Shown here in pieces: positions 16,898-26,246 of a stretch of DNA of 64,000 bases; the stretch's first letter is position 1; each line of letters begins with the position of its first letter. Source of the stretch: Bryobacter sp. (GTDB taxonomy: Bacteria > Acidobacteriota > Terriglobia > Bryobacterales > Bryobacteraceae); assembly GCA_022843625.1 (NCBI GenBank), contig JALHNH010000005.1, positions 1 through 64,000 on the forward strand, in the 5' to 3' direction. The position numbers and the translations under genes were made by a program. The notes under the pieces were generated by a model. It did no database searches, was not told the origin of the DNA, and saw only the letters and a list, made by a program, of their open reading frames with translations.

Positions 16898-17785
16898 TTA
16901 CTTGAGCAGCCCGGCTTCCTGCATCCGGCGCTTCATGGTGCTTCCGAGGTCGGCGGGCGTCTGGCAGACGGTGATTCCGGCTGCTTCCATTGCTGCCATC
17001 TTGTCGCTTGCCTTGCCGCTTCCACCTGAGATGATCGCTCCGGCATGGCCCATGCGGCGTCCGGGAGGAGCCGTCTGGCCAGCGATGAAGCCAACAACCG
17101 GCTTCTTGACATTAGCCTTTACAAAGGCTGCTGCGCGCTCTTCGGCATCGCCACCAATTTCGCCGATCATGATGATCGAGTCGGTATCGGGGTCGTTGTT
17201 CAAGAGGTCGAGAGCGTCGATGTGATTGGTTCCGATGATTGGGTCGCCACCGATACCGATGCAGGTGCTCTGACCAATGCCGAGGCCAGTCAACTGACCG
17301 ACAGCTTCATAGGTGAGAGTGCCTGAGCGGCTGATAACGCCAACACGGCCTTCGAGGTGAATATGGCCGGGCATGATGCCGATCTTGCACTTGCCAGGCG
17401 AGATGACGCCAGGGCAATTGGGGCCGATCAGGCGGGTTGCGCCGCCCTTGATGATGGACCAGACCTTGGCCATGTCCAAAGCAGGAATACCTTCTGTGAT
17501 GCATACCACCAGCGCGATGCCGGCTGCGTGTGCTTCGAGAATGGCGTCTGCGGCAAATGGAGGCGGGACGAAAATGACGGTCGCGTTTGCGCCGGTATCG
17601 TTTACCGCGTCTGCCACCGTATTGAATACGGGGCGATCCAGGTGCTTCGCGCCACCCTTGCCGGGTGTGACGCCGCCAACTACGTTTGTGCCATAAGCAA
17701 TCGCCTGTTCGGCGTGGAAGGTGCCTTCCTTGCCCGTAAAGCCCTGCACAATCAGGCGTGTGTTTTTATCTACGAGTACGCTCAT
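16898..17785 (-). CDS. sucD: Succinyl-CoA synthetase alpha subunit
   Basis: A 295-residue subunit of the TCA-cycle enzyme succinyl-CoA to succinate. CoA-binding fold at the N-terminus ([21 protein letters not shown]), catalytic GPNCPG region (about 121-126), and the phosphorylated His247 in [12 protein letters not shown]. Its start overlaps the sucC stop by 4 bases (ATGA), so the subunits are translationally coupled. Length is normal. Confidence 0.97.
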   Translation of the reverse strand: MSVLVDKNTRLIVQGFTGKEGTFHAEQAIAYGTNVVGGVTPGKGGAKHLDRPVFNTVADAVNDTGANATVIFVPPPFAADAILEAHAAGIALVVCITEGIPALDMAKVWSIIKGGATRLIGPNCPGVISPGKCKIGIMPGHIHLEGRVGVISRSGTLTYEAVGQLTGLGIGQSTCIGIGGDPIIGTNHIDALDLLNNDPDTDSIIMIGEIGGDAEERAAAFVKANVKKPVVGFIAGQTAPPGRRMGHAGAIISGGSGKASDKMAAMEAAGITVCQTPADLGSTMKRRMQEAGLLK

Positions 17786-18939
17786 TTTGCGAGTGCTACC
17801 ACTTTCTCCGCAGCATCTTTCATGCCGTCGGCGAGGCCAAAATTCAATCCGGAATCACGCAGAATCTGTTTGCCCAGTTCCACGTTGGTCCCTTCCATAC
17901 GCACTACAATCGGAATCTGCACGTTGAGTTCTCGGGCAGCGGTAACAACTCCGTTTGCCAGTGTGTCGCAGCGTAGAATTCCACCAAAGATGTTGATCAG
18001 AATGGCCTTCACGCTGGGGTCGCTCAGCAGGATGCGGAAAGCGTTGCGGATCTGTTCCTGATTGGCGCCACCGCCAACATCGAGGAAGTTGGCGGGCGAG
18101 CCGCCAGCGTACTTGATGATGTCCATGGTGGCCATCGCAAGACCAGCACCATTGACCATGCAGGCCACCGTGCCGTCGAGCTTGATGTAGTTCAATCCAA
18201 ATTTTGAAGCTTCCACTTCGAGCGGATCTTCTTCGTTCAAATCACGAAGCCCGGCCTTGTCCTTGTGACGGAACATGGCATTGTCGTCGATCGCGATCTT
18301 CGCGTCGAGGGCGACAATACGGCCATCCTTGGTAAGCAGGAGGGGGTTGATTTCAGCCAGCGACGCATCAATTGCTTCGTAGGCCTTCGTCAGGGCAATC
18401 ATCGCGTTTGCCGCTGCGTTGATGCTTGCCGTGGGAATGCCCATGCCGAAAGCAAGGTTGCGTGCCTGATAGGGCTGCAATCCCATTCCGGGTTCGATGG
18501 TTTCCTTCAAAATCTTTTCGGGTGTCTTTTCGGCCACCTCTTCGATGTCCATGCCGCCTTCACTAGACGCCATAAAGACAAGCTTGCCGATCGCGCGGTC
18601 GAGCACGATTCCCGCGTAAAATTCGCGGTCAATCGGGAGCTGTTCCTCGATGAGCAGGCGCTGCACCACACGGCCCTCGGGGCCCGTCTGGTGCGTCACA
18701 AGTGTCATGCCGAGTATTTTCTCGGCCTTTTCGCGGCATTCTGCGGCGTTGGCGGCAAGCTTTACGCCACCACCCTTGCCGCGGCCGCCCGCGTGGATCT
18801 GTGCCTTGACGACGACACCGCCGCCTAGCTCTTCGGCTGCCTTGACGGCTTCGTCGACAGAGAAGGCCACAATGCCTTTCGGCACAGGGACTCCGTATTG
18901 GGCCAATATTTCTTTGGCCTGATGTTCATGGATTTTCAT
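17782..18939 (-). CDS. sucC: Succinyl-CoA synthetase beta subunit
   Basis: A 385-residue ATP-grasp subunit. The start [19 protein letters not shown], the nucleotide-binding loop [15 protein letters not shown] (about 47-61), the ATP-grasp metal site near EINPLLL, and the C-terminal CoA-ligase part ([13 protein letters not shown]) are all present. It is the first gene of sucC-sucD-ndk. The region to the divergent trpD start is only 45 bases, so the promoters of the two units must overlap or lie within the coding ends. Confidence 0.97.
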   Translation of the reverse strand: MKIHEHQAKEILAQYGVPVPKGIVAFSVDEAVKAAEELGGGVVVKAQIHAGGRGKGGGVKLAANAAECREKAEKILGMTLVTHQTGPEGRVVQRLLIEEQLPIDREFYAGIVLDRAIGKLVFMASSEGGMDIEEVAEKTPEKILKETIEPGMGLQPYQARNLAFGMGIPTASINAAANAMIALTKAYEAIDASLAEINPLLLTKDGRIVALDAKIAIDDNAMFRHKDKAGLRDLNEEDPLEVEASKFGLNYIKLDGTVACMVNGAGLAMATMDIIKYAGGSPANFLDVGGGANQEQIRNAFRILLSDPSVKAILINIFGGILRCDTLANGVVTAARELNVQIPIVVRMEGTNVELGKQILRDSGLNFGLADGMKDAAEKVVALAK

Positions 18940-18984
18940 TGGATCTGTCCTATGCTGGGGACTGCTGGAACACTTAAGTTTATC

Positions 18985-20004
18985 ATGCCCTTTTTAGATC
19001 ACTTTCATAAAGTCTGTGCCCGCAAGGCACTCAGCCGTGAAGAAGCCCGCGACGCTATGGATGCCATGCTCAGTGGAGAGATCTCCACGCCTCTGATTGC
19101 CGCATTTCTCGCTGCCACCAAAGTGCTTGGCGATGGTGTAGATGAAGTCACCGGCTTCGCTGAATCAATGCGCGCCAAAGTGAGTCACGTCGCTCCACCG
19201 GAGGGCGCTATCGTGCTCGATACGTGCGGTACGGGAGGCGACGGGCTGTCGACCTTCAACATTTCGACCGCCGTTGCAATTGTGGTTGCCGCTTGCGGGG
19301 TGCATGTCGCCAAACATGGCAACCGTGCCTTCTCATCTCATACCGGCAGCGCCGATGTGCTCGAGTTACTTGGCGTCAAGGTCGACCTTACGCCTGAGCA
19401 AATGTCGAAATGTCTGGCTGAGGCTGGCATCGCGTTTCTTTATGCGCCCAACGTGCACCCGGCAATGAAGCATGCCTCGGCTGCGCGCCGTGAACTCAAA
19501 ATGCGTACCGTCTTCAATTTGCTTGGGCCACTCTCGAATCCAGCTGGCGCACAACATCAATTGATCGGTGCTCCGAATTTCGAAGCAGCCCGCATCATGG
19601 CCCAGGCGCTTTCTCAACTGGGCACAACGAAGTCGATTATTGCCCACGGCGAAGATGGCCTGGACGAAGTGACAACCACTGGTCGCAGCATGATCTACGT
19701 GGTTGAGGGTTCTTCCATTACTCGCCGGGCAATCAAGCCGGAAGACTTTGGGGTGCCAACGGCTTCAGTCGATGAACTTCATGCCTCAAACGGAGAACAA
19801 TCTGCTGCCGACATCCTGAGCATTCTCGAAACCAACCCCAGCGCGAAGATGGATATCGTTCTGGTGAATGCGTCGACAGCGCTATATGCAGCCGGGCTGG
19901 TGCCAGACTTCAAAACAGGAGTCGGAAAAGCATTCTCGGCAATTGCCAGCGGGGCTGCCAAGCAGAAGTTGGAAGCACTCAGGCAAGTCAGCCACGCGGT
20001 CTAG
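18985..20004 (+). CDS. trpD: Anthranilate phosphoribosyltransferase
   Basis: A 339-residue enzyme of tryptophan synthesis that joins anthranilate to PRPP. Motifs: DTCGTGGDG and FNIST (PRPP loop), [36 protein letters not shown] and LLGPLSNPA, and HGEDGLDE. I chose ATG 18985 ([10 protein letters not shown]) because it fits the family N-terminus; the frame is open back to 18898. No other trp gene is in the window, so it stands apart from a trp operon. Its last 4 bases overlap the convergent gene at 20001. Confidence 0.95.
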   Translation: MPFLDHFHKVCARKALSREEARDAMDAMLSGEISTPLIAAFLAATKVLGDGVDEVTGFAESMRAKVSHVAPPEGAIVLDTCGTGGDGLSTFNISTAVAIVVAACGVHVAKHGNRAFSSHTGSADVLELLGVKVDLTPEQMSKCLAEAGIAFLYAPNVHPAMKHASAARRELKMRTVFNLLGPLSNPAGAQHQLIGAPNFEAARIMAQALSQLGTTKSIIAHGEDGLDEVTTTGRSMIYVVEGSSITRRAIKPEDFGVPTASVDELHASNGEQSAADILSILETNPSAKMDIVLVNASTALYAAGLVPDFKTGVGKAFSAIASGAAKQKLEALRQVSHAV

Positions 20005-21827
20005 CGAAGGCCTTTGGGCCACTCATAGGTGGGTACGTTGACGAAGCGCTTCAGCTTTAGAGTAATTGTGCCGACGCTGCCTGGAGGCAGTTCGACAGTC
20101 AGGTGTTTTGATTCGACGGGTCTGGCGCCTTGCCCCATATCGACGCTGACAATCAGGTGTTCTCCGAAGGCCCCGGCCTGCAAAATAGCTTCGCGCTTGT
20201 TGGTTGCAGAGGTGTTGGCTAAGGTCACCCGGACGCTATCTTCTTCAATCTGGTCCACCAGGGCTGCCACATCATCGGGTACTCCAGGCCTTTTCTTCTG
20301 AGCGTCGAAATACCTGAGACGCACATGCAGCAGGCCACCGTGGTAGATGTGATTCGGCCCACCCATCATTTGCTGAACGAGGCCTTCCAGCACAACGGGA
20401 TTACGGTTCTGCCAATGGTGCACGTTCATGTCATCGGGTTTGGTGGTGTCCTTGCGGATCATCTCAAGTCGGCGAAGGCTTTCCTGGTAGTTGGCCTTCA
20501 GAATCTCAACAGGCCAGGCCGGGTTCTTGCCCTGAAGGAAGGCGATCCATGGGCCTTCATTTTTGTCGTCGCCTTTCGCCTTTCTGTAGGCCGCCTGGGA
20601 GAGGGCCGGTACATCGACCAGACTTTCTAGTAAGCCCCAATCTTTTTGATCCCAGCTCATGTACCAGAGATTTACGGGGTATTGTGGCACGGCAGGACGC
20701 CAGTCGTACCAGCCTTGTTCGGCGTGGCGGTTGGGCACGACGGTTCGTCCGTTTTCCTTCTTGCTGACTCCGGCTATGAAACTCTGCTGGGAGCGTGGCA
20801 GGTCGAGGTACTTTTTGTCGCCGGTGAGCATGTAAGCGTTTGAGCCGCCGATCATCGTCGCTTCCAGCTGATTGAATAGCCCGTGAGGCCAGCGCCATCC
20901 GTAATAGCCTCCGTACCATTTGCCAGCCATCGTCTCCCCAATCTTGCCATTGGGACCAATGTTGTCTGGAATTACACCGTTGTTTTGCTTAACGCGCTGC
21001 ATCCAGGCTTCGACATAATCTGTGACCCATTTCTTGTAATTTGGGTCTCCCGTATACATGAAGGCATTGGTGACCATCGAAGTTGCTGCGAGGTTGAGTG
21101 GTACATCCGCCCGCATCATTCGGTCGTTCATCGTTTTCAGAATGTTTGGGAAAAGCTTGTCGTCGACCCAGGCCTTTGAACTTGTCACATTCGGGATGTC
21201 GCTGTAGGGCAGGGGATAGTCGGCTAGTACATCGCGGTGCGTAACCCAATCCTCAGCGCTGTTCTCAAAGCGCGGGCCTTTGGATCCGGTAATGGGTGAA
21301 GTGATGCGCTTGTGTACAGGATCCCAGTTGGGGCCAGTTGTGTAGAGCCTGGCAAAGTCCAGGGCTCGTTTCTTCATCACGGGGTCATAAGGATTGGCCA
21401 GCCCGAAGAAGTAGAAGTTGACATAACTTTCTCCATGATGCATCCAGTCGTAGTAGGTGTCGAACTCCTTTGTGACCGTTCCATATCTGGTGAAGAGTTC
21501 GGTTACCTTGTTCCAGAGATGACGAGACCAGGAATCCATACGGGCATCGCCGCCCAGGGCATAATAAAGCGGAAAGTTGTACCAGCTCTCGTAGCCATCA
21601 TCGCTGCCATCCATGCCCGGCCACTTGTCTTTCCAGATTAGAGTGCCATCCGGTTTGGTGTAACGCTTGACGAATTCCTGGGCCGCCGGCCAGAATTCTT
21701 TGAGCAGGTGCCTCTGCCAGAGAGCCCATTCGGGAGCAGGCTTTACGGTTTCGATTTTGACTCGAACAGGATCCTGGCCAAAGCTCAGAATCGATATCAG
21801 CAGCAGAACTCCAATTTCGCGCTTCAT
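20001..21827 (-). CDS. Secreted alpha-helical-barrel-like protein, unknown function
   Basis: A 608-residue exported protein with a signal peptide (MKREIGVLLLISILSFGQ). The body is rich in Trp, Tyr and acidic residues in a pattern typical of (alpha/alpha)6-barrel carbohydrate-active proteins (GDARMDSWSRHLWNKV, YDWMHHGESYVNFYF, WYGGYYGWRWPHG). The last 120 residues look like a beta-sandwich (VRVTLANTSATNKREA, LPPGSVGTITLKL). Similar exported proteins occur in Planctomycetes and Acidobacteria. A role on a polysaccharide is likely, but I cannot assign a glycoside hydrolase family. Confidence 0.8.
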   Translation of the reverse strand: MKREIGVLLLISILSFGQDPVRVKIETVKPAPEWALWQRHLLKEFWPAAQEFVKRYTKPDGTLIWKDKWPGMDGSDDGYESWYNFPLYYALGGDARMDSWSRHLWNKVTELFTRYGTVTKEFDTYYDWMHHGESYVNFYFFGLANPYDPVMKKRALDFARLYTTGPNWDPVHKRITSPITGSKGPRFENSAEDWVTHRDVLADYPLPYSDIPNVTSSKAWVDDKLFPNILKTMNDRMMRADVPLNLAATSMVTNAFMYTGDPNYKKWVTDYVEAWMQRVKQNNGVIPDNIGPNGKIGETMAGKWYGGYYGWRWPHGLFNQLEATMIGGSNAYMLTGDKKYLDLPRSQQSFIAGVSKKENGRTVVPNRHAEQGWYDWRPAVPQYPVNLWYMSWDQKDWGLLESLVDVPALSQAAYRKAKGDDKNEGPWIAFLQGKNPAWPVEILKANYQESLRRLEMIRKDTTKPDDMNVHHWQNRNPVVLEGLVQQMMGGPNHIYHGGLLHVRLRYFDAQKKRPGVPDDVAALVDQIEEDSVRVTLANTSATNKREAILQAGAFGEHLIVSVDMGQGARPVESKHLTVELPPGSVGTITLKLKRFVNVPTYEWPKGLR

Positions 21828-21865
21828 GATTGGTGATTGTATGCTTTTGATACAATCCTGTCCAA

Positions 21866-22405
21866 ATGCAGAATTCCCGCAGAGAGATTCTTGTCGGCAT
21901 TGCCGGTGCCACTACCCTCGCCGCAGCCGACAACAAACCCCATGTTCATTCGCATGAGGAACAGGCCGTTGCCGAGACCTCTGCCGCTGCTTACAGCCCC
22001 AAAGTTTTCACACCTGCCGAGTTAAAAACTGTTGGCGCACTTGTCGAGACGATCATTCCGCGCACCAAAACTCCTGGCGCACTTGACGCAAAGGTTCACG
22101 AGATCATTGATGAAACTCTTGGCAGCCGCAAGACTCAACAGGCAGTCTGGCGCAAGGGACTGGCCGAAGTGAGCGGGCTCTCGAAGAAGCTGTACAAGAA
22201 AGAATACGCCGATCTGAGCGATAGCGATCAGGCCGCAGTGATGACGGCGCTGGCAGCCAAAAGCGCTTTTTTCAAAACCCTAAAAGACGCAACCGTAGAT
22301 GCCTACTATTCCACGAAGGAAGGTCTGATGACCGAGCTGGGTTGGGATGCCGCAAAGCCAATGCCTGAATTTAAGGGCTGCACTCACCCTGAACATCAGG
22401 TGTAG
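21866..22405 (+). CDS. Gluconate 2-dehydrogenase subunit 3-like protein (Tat-exported)
   Basis: A 179-residue protein with a twin-arginine leader (NSRREILVGIAGATTLAAA), a His-containing linker, and the subunit-3 fold: FTPAELKTVGALVETIIPRT, then helices ending YYSTKEGLMTELGW. Subunit 3 accompanies flavin GMC dehydrogenases and often supplies their export signal. The GMC gene at 23307 has no signal of its own and is probably the partner, although a minus-strand gene lies between them. The stop abuts the stop of that gene. Confidence 0.88.
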   Translation: MQNSRREILVGIAGATTLAAADNKPHVHSHEEQAVAETSAAAYSPKVFTPAELKTVGALVETIIPRTKTPGALDAKVHEIIDETLGSRKTQQAVWRKGLAEVSGLSKKLYKKEYADLSDSDQAAVMTALAAKSAFFKTLKDATVDAYYSTKEGLMTELGWDAAKPMPEFKGCTHPEHQV

Positions 22406-23269
22406 CTAGTTTCCGCCGTTATATCTTCCGAAATCAATCTCTTTGCCAGCTGCGAGATCCTTGCGCCACTCAGCGGCCTTGGCACTATCCCGCCAGACAC
22501 TTTCGCCGACAAGGACGAGGAACTGATCCACCGCCTGCTTGCGGCCTTTGGCAAGCAGATCCTTTGCCAGTCTGAAATTCGGGCCGTTATTGCGAATCAT
22601 GATTTCGCCCCTGACTTTCATGGAGTCCACGAGTGTCTTTTCTGCCACCACAAGGCTCCCTTGTCCCAGCTCGGCCAGGCCTCGAATTGTGAGGGCGGAG
22701 TGACGCAGCGCTCCCGGATCGAGCCCGATATAGGGTTTCTTTTCGGTGCTGGCAAGTAGTTCTGCAGCCGTCTTTTTTGCCAGTTCCCACTCGCTGGCAT
22801 CTATCGCCGCATAGCCTAACTTTTTCAGCGCTCCATCCCTTAGTGGAGGATCGTCAGCTGCCAGGTCCTCTTTGGCGAAATTCAATTTTTGATAGGCTGG
22901 CACTCGCATCCAGAGGCCAGACAAGCCCATGCCCACCAGCATTGCCTGTACGCTGGCTGGCTCGTAGTTCTTCGATTCCACCTGACTGCGAAGCAAGGCA
23001 ATGGTGCTCAGCACTGCACTCGTATTGTCCATCTCTCGCATACGGCTTCTCTCGCCGGCATCGAGTTCTGGAAATTTGCCGCCTGTCTTCTCTCGAAGCA
23101 TGCTTTGTATCGGGAAAAGGTTGACTAGCGCCTTGTCGAAGCGGTTGCGGTTTAACTCCGTCAGCATCGTCTCAAAGTTCGAATCCAGGTCCTGCGCCAA
23201 TAGTGGCAATGCCAGGAACAACAAGAAAAACATTAGCGAAAAACTCCAGTTTGATATAGTGCCTCTCAT
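22406..23269 (-). CDS. Exported hypothetical protein
   Basis: A 287-residue protein with an N-terminal signal or anchor (NWSFSLMFFLLFLALPLLAQ), followed by a mostly helical body (FETMLTELNRNRFDKAL, SALTIRGLAELGQGSLVVAEKTL) that suggests TPR-like repeats. I do not recognise the family. It lies on the strand opposite to, and between, the two dehydrogenase genes; it is divergent from the GMC gene by 37 bases, so the GMC promoter must lie in that gap or inside this gene. Confidence 0.7.
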   Translation of the reverse strand: MRGTISNWSFSLMFFLLFLALPLLAQDLDSNFETMLTELNRNRFDKALVNLFPIQSMLREKTGGKFPELDAGERSRMREMDNTSAVLSTIALLRSQVESKNYEPASVQAMLVGMGLSGLWMRVPAYQKLNFAKEDLAADDPPLRDGALKKLGYAAIDASEWELAKKTAAELLASTEKKPYIGLDPGALRHSALTIRGLAELGQGSLVVAEKTLVDSMKVRGEIMIRNNGPNFRLAKDLLAKGRKQAVDQFLVLVGESVWRDSAKAAEWRKDLAAGKEIDFGRYNGGN

Positions 23270-23306
23270 TGGACGCTATCTCTGTTCTAAGCGTTCCCAC
23301 TGAAGT

Positions 23307-24968
23307 ATGCAAGCCTCAACCTCAACACAAATTAAAGCTTCTGCCAAACGTTATGACGTCGTGATCGTTGGCTCCGGTGCCGCCGGTGGCATGGCCGCCT
23401 ACAATCTCACCCGCCAGGGGGTCAAGGTTCTGGTGCTCGATGCGGGTACCAAATTCAACAAAGCTACTTATTGGTCGCATGTCCGGCCGTGGGAAGCCCG
23501 GGCACGCAATCGCAAAGGCCAGAAGCCGCCACAGTTCCTGCTCACTCAAGAAGAGCAGCCCTATGCCACTCCCAATAAACAGGACTTTGATCTGTGGCGT
23601 GTTTGGGGCCGCGGTGGCAAGACCAACATTTGGGGCCGCGTCAGCCTTCGTTATTCGGACGCAAATTTTCAAGAGCCCGCCCGCGATGGCCACGAGATTC
23701 CGTGGCCAATTCGTTATGCCGATATTGCTCCCTACTACGACAAGGTTGAGCAGCTGATTGGTGTCTGCGGAGGTGATGACGACAGTGAGTTCCTGCCCGG
23801 GTCGAAGTTTCACCTGCCTCCGCCTGCCCCTCGTTGCGGGGAACAACTGCTTCGCAAAGCAGCCAGGGGAATCGGGATCAACATCAACAGCGGTCGCCGC
23901 GCCGTGCTTACCAAAGAGCACAACGGCAAGGCTCCCTGCCACTATTGCGGAGCTTGCGGCAAGGGCTGTGATATCGGCGCCTTCTTTAACTCGACAGACT
24001 ATCTGCTTGAACCTGCGGCCCTAACCGGCCTGCTGGAAATCCGCGACAACTCCGTGGTTTCCCATGTCACAGTGAACGACAAAGGCCAGGCTGACGGAGT
24101 GCATTTCTTTGATCGCCTTACCGGGCAATCCGAGGAAGTCAAAGCGCGAATTGTGATCATGGCAGCGTCCTGCGTGGACTCGACGCGCATTTTGTTGAAC
24201 AGCAAGTCCAACCGCTATCCCAACGGCATCGGCAACTCCAATGACGTGATCGGCCGCTACCTGTGCGAGCAGGTTCGCTTTCACATCTATGGCTTCGTGC
24301 CTGAACTGATGGGAAAGAAGACGCAGAACGATGACGGCATTGGCGGCGAACACATCTACATGCCTCGCTGGGCCGGGCAGTCAAAATCGCGCAAATATCT
24401 GCGTGGTTACGGAAGTCAGTTCTGGAATACCGGTGCGCAACCCGGAGTGAGCTATGCCAAGTCGCTGGTTGGTTTTGGTGCGGGCTACAAAGAGAATGTA
24501 CGCCGGCACTTTCCAGCTCTGGTTGCGATGCACCCTTACGGCGAAGTGCTTCCATATGCAGATAACCGCATCACGCTGGACTCTAAGCGCAAAGACAAGT
24601 GGGGCATCCCCGTGCCGGTGATCGACTACAAGATTAAAGAGAATGAGCGCACCATGATCGAGGACATGTACGACACGGCCCTTGAGATCATGACTGCAGC
24701 GAAGGCCGAGATTCTGCCCTACGAGCGGGGCTGGATCGACCGTTTGGGCAGTGCCATTCACGAACATGGCACCTGCCGCATGGGAAGCGACCCCAAGCGG
24801 GCGGCCCTCAATCAATACAACCAGTCCCACGAGGTGAAGAACCTCTTTGTCGTTGATGGCTCCAGTTTCACCACCGCGAGTGAAAAGAACCCTACACTGA
24901 CGATTCTTGCTCTTGCCATGCGGTCGACTGACTTCCTGGCCGAGCAGATGAAGAAGCGCGAACTCTGA
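23307..24968 (+). CDS. GMC-family flavin oxidoreductase
   Basis: A 553-residue FAD enzyme. The dinucleotide-binding motif VVIVGSGAAGGMAAYNL is at about 18-34, and a GMC motif follows (WGRGGKTNIWGRVSLRY). A Cys-rich insert, CHYCGACGKGC (about 212-222), is typical of the membrane-linked bacterial branch. The catalytic end is HEHGTCRMG and NPTLTILALAMR. It oxidises an alcohol or sugar; the substrate is not readable. No signal peptide is seen, so export would depend on the Tat signal of the subunit-3-like protein at 21866. Confidence 0.92.
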   Translation: MQASTSTQIKASAKRYDVVIVGSGAAGGMAAYNLTRQGVKVLVLDAGTKFNKATYWSHVRPWEARARNRKGQKPPQFLLTQEEQPYATPNKQDFDLWRVWGRGGKTNIWGRVSLRYSDANFQEPARDGHEIPWPIRYADIAPYYDKVEQLIGVCGGDDDSEFLPGSKFHLPPPAPRCGEQLLRKAARGIGININSGRRAVLTKEHNGKAPCHYCGACGKGCDIGAFFNSTDYLLEPAALTGLLEIRDNSVVSHVTVNDKGQADGVHFFDRLTGQSEEVKARIVIMAASCVDSTRILLNSKSNRYPNGIGNSNDVIGRYLCEQVRFHIYGFVPELMGKKTQNDDGIGGEHIYMPRWAGQSKSRKYLRGYGSQFWNTGAQPGVSYAKSLVGFGAGYKENVRRHFPALVAMHPYGEVLPYADNRITLDSKRKDKWGIPVPVIDYKIKENERTMIEDMYDTALEIMTAAKAEILPYERGWIDRLGSAIHEHGTCRMGSDPKRAALNQYNQSHEVKNLFVVDGSSFTTASEKNPTLTILALAMRSTDFLAEQMKKREL

Positions 24969-25019
24969 TCGCTACTGCGATTTCCCCATCTTTCTACCGG
25001 ACTTCCGGTATGGTCGTGG

Positions 25020-25047
25020 TCCCTCAGCCAATTAGATTCTTGAGGGA
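25020..25047 (+). promoter_or_regulatory. Hairpin over the ribosome binding site of the RND adaptor gene
   Basis: TCCCTCA (25020-25026) is the exact complement of TGAGGGA (25041-25047), with a 14-base loop. The right arm contains the only purine-rich site before the adaptor ATG and its last base is the A of that ATG. A folded message would hide the ribosome binding site. A second small dyad, ACCGG-actt-CCGGT, lies at 24996-25009. Confidence 0.4.
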
Positions 25048-26243
25048 TGCGACTCCTCCTTCTTGCCGTAGCCCTGTTGGCTGGCTGCAATCGAAAACCT
25101 GAGGCTGATGTCCCAAAGCCCACCAATACCGTTGTAGCCGTCGTTCCGGTTGTACGTCAGCCGATCAGCAATAGTCTCAACCTTGTCGCAGAATTTCGAC
25201 CCTATCGTGAAATCGATCTGATGGCCAAGGTCTCCGGCTATGTCAATCGCATCTCGGTCGACATCGGGGACCGGGTTCGCACGGGTAGTGTCCTCGCGAC
25301 ACTGGAGATTCCCGAGATGAACGACGATCTCACCCGCGCCAAAGCTTCCATTGATCGCTCCACTTCAGACGTAGCCCGTGCTCGCGACGAAATCCGGCGC
25401 GCCGAGAGCGCTAACCAGATGGCGCAACTCAACTTTGATCGCCTCGCAAGTGTTGGCAAAACCAAGCCTGGCCTCATAGCCCAGCAAGACATTGACAATG
25501 CCCGCGCACGATCGCTCGAAACAGGAGCACAACTCTCTGCCGCCAGGAGTGCCCTCGCTTCGGCCGAGCACAATGTTCAGGTGATTCGGTCGGATGAGAA
25601 TCGTGTGCAGACCATGTTCAATTACACCCGTGTGACCGCACCTTTTGATGGTGTGATCACGCGCCGTTATGCCGAAATCGGTGCCATGGTGCAGGCTGGC
25701 ACTTCTTCTCAAACCAATGTGATGCCCATCGTCAGGCTTTCCCAGGACACGATGTTGCGGCTACAACTCCCGGTGCCTGAATCTGTTGTTGCCAAGGTGA
25801 AGGTAGGCTTTCCACTTCGTATCAAGGTGCCCACACTCAATCGATCCATCGATACTCGCATTACCCGCTTCACAGGCCAACTTGCACTTGCCACGCGGAC
25901 TATGGAAGCGCAAGTAGATATTCCGAACAGCGACCTCTCAATCAAACCCGGAATGTTTGCCGAGGTGGTTTTCCAATTTGAATCGAAGCCAGATGCCCTC
26001 GTGATTCCGTTGCTTGCGATCGACGGTTCCGGCGAAATACGTAAGGTGATGGTTGTCAACTCCTCCAGCCAGACTGAGATTCGCAACATCACGACGGGCA
26101 TCGAGACAGCTGAAGCAGCAGAGGTACTTACCGGCCTGAGCGAGGGGGACAAGGTAATCCTCAGCGGCAGATCTCAGCTCAAGCCGGGCACCACAGTTAC
26201 CGCACGCCTGAGTTCCACTCCTGCACAAGGAGCAAAGAACTAG
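25047..26243 (+). CDS. RND efflux periplasmic adaptor (MFP) lipoprotein
   Basis: A 398-residue adaptor with a lipoprotein signal (MRLLLLAVALLAGC, Cys14). It has a biotinyl-lipoyl-like half (VSGYVNRISVDIGDRVRTGSVLATLE), a coiled-coil hairpin (about 90-180), the matching second half (RVTAPFDGVITRRYAEIGAMV) and a beta-barrel/membrane-proximal end. It connects the inner-membrane pump at 26247 with the TolC protein at 29351. The three genes are spaced by 3 bases and by an overlap, so they form one operon. Substrate unknown. Confidence 0.93.
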   Translation: MRLLLLAVALLAGCNRKPEADVPKPTNTVVAVVPVVRQPISNSLNLVAEFRPYREIDLMAKVSGYVNRISVDIGDRVRTGSVLATLEIPEMNDDLTRAKASIDRSTSDVARARDEIRRAESANQMAQLNFDRLASVGKTKPGLIAQQDIDNARARSLETGAQLSAARSALASAEHNVQVIRSDENRVQTMFNYTRVTAPFDGVITRRYAEIGAMVQAGTSSQTNVMPIVRLSQDTMLRLQLPVPESVVAKVKVGFPLRIKVPTLNRSIDTRITRFTGQLALATRTMEAQVDIPNSDLSIKPGMFAEVVFQFESKPDALVIPLLAIDGSGEIRKVMVVNSSSQTEIRNITTGIETAEAAEVLTGLSEGDKVILSGRSQLKPGTTVTARLSSTPAQGAKN

Positions 26244-26246
26244 ACC

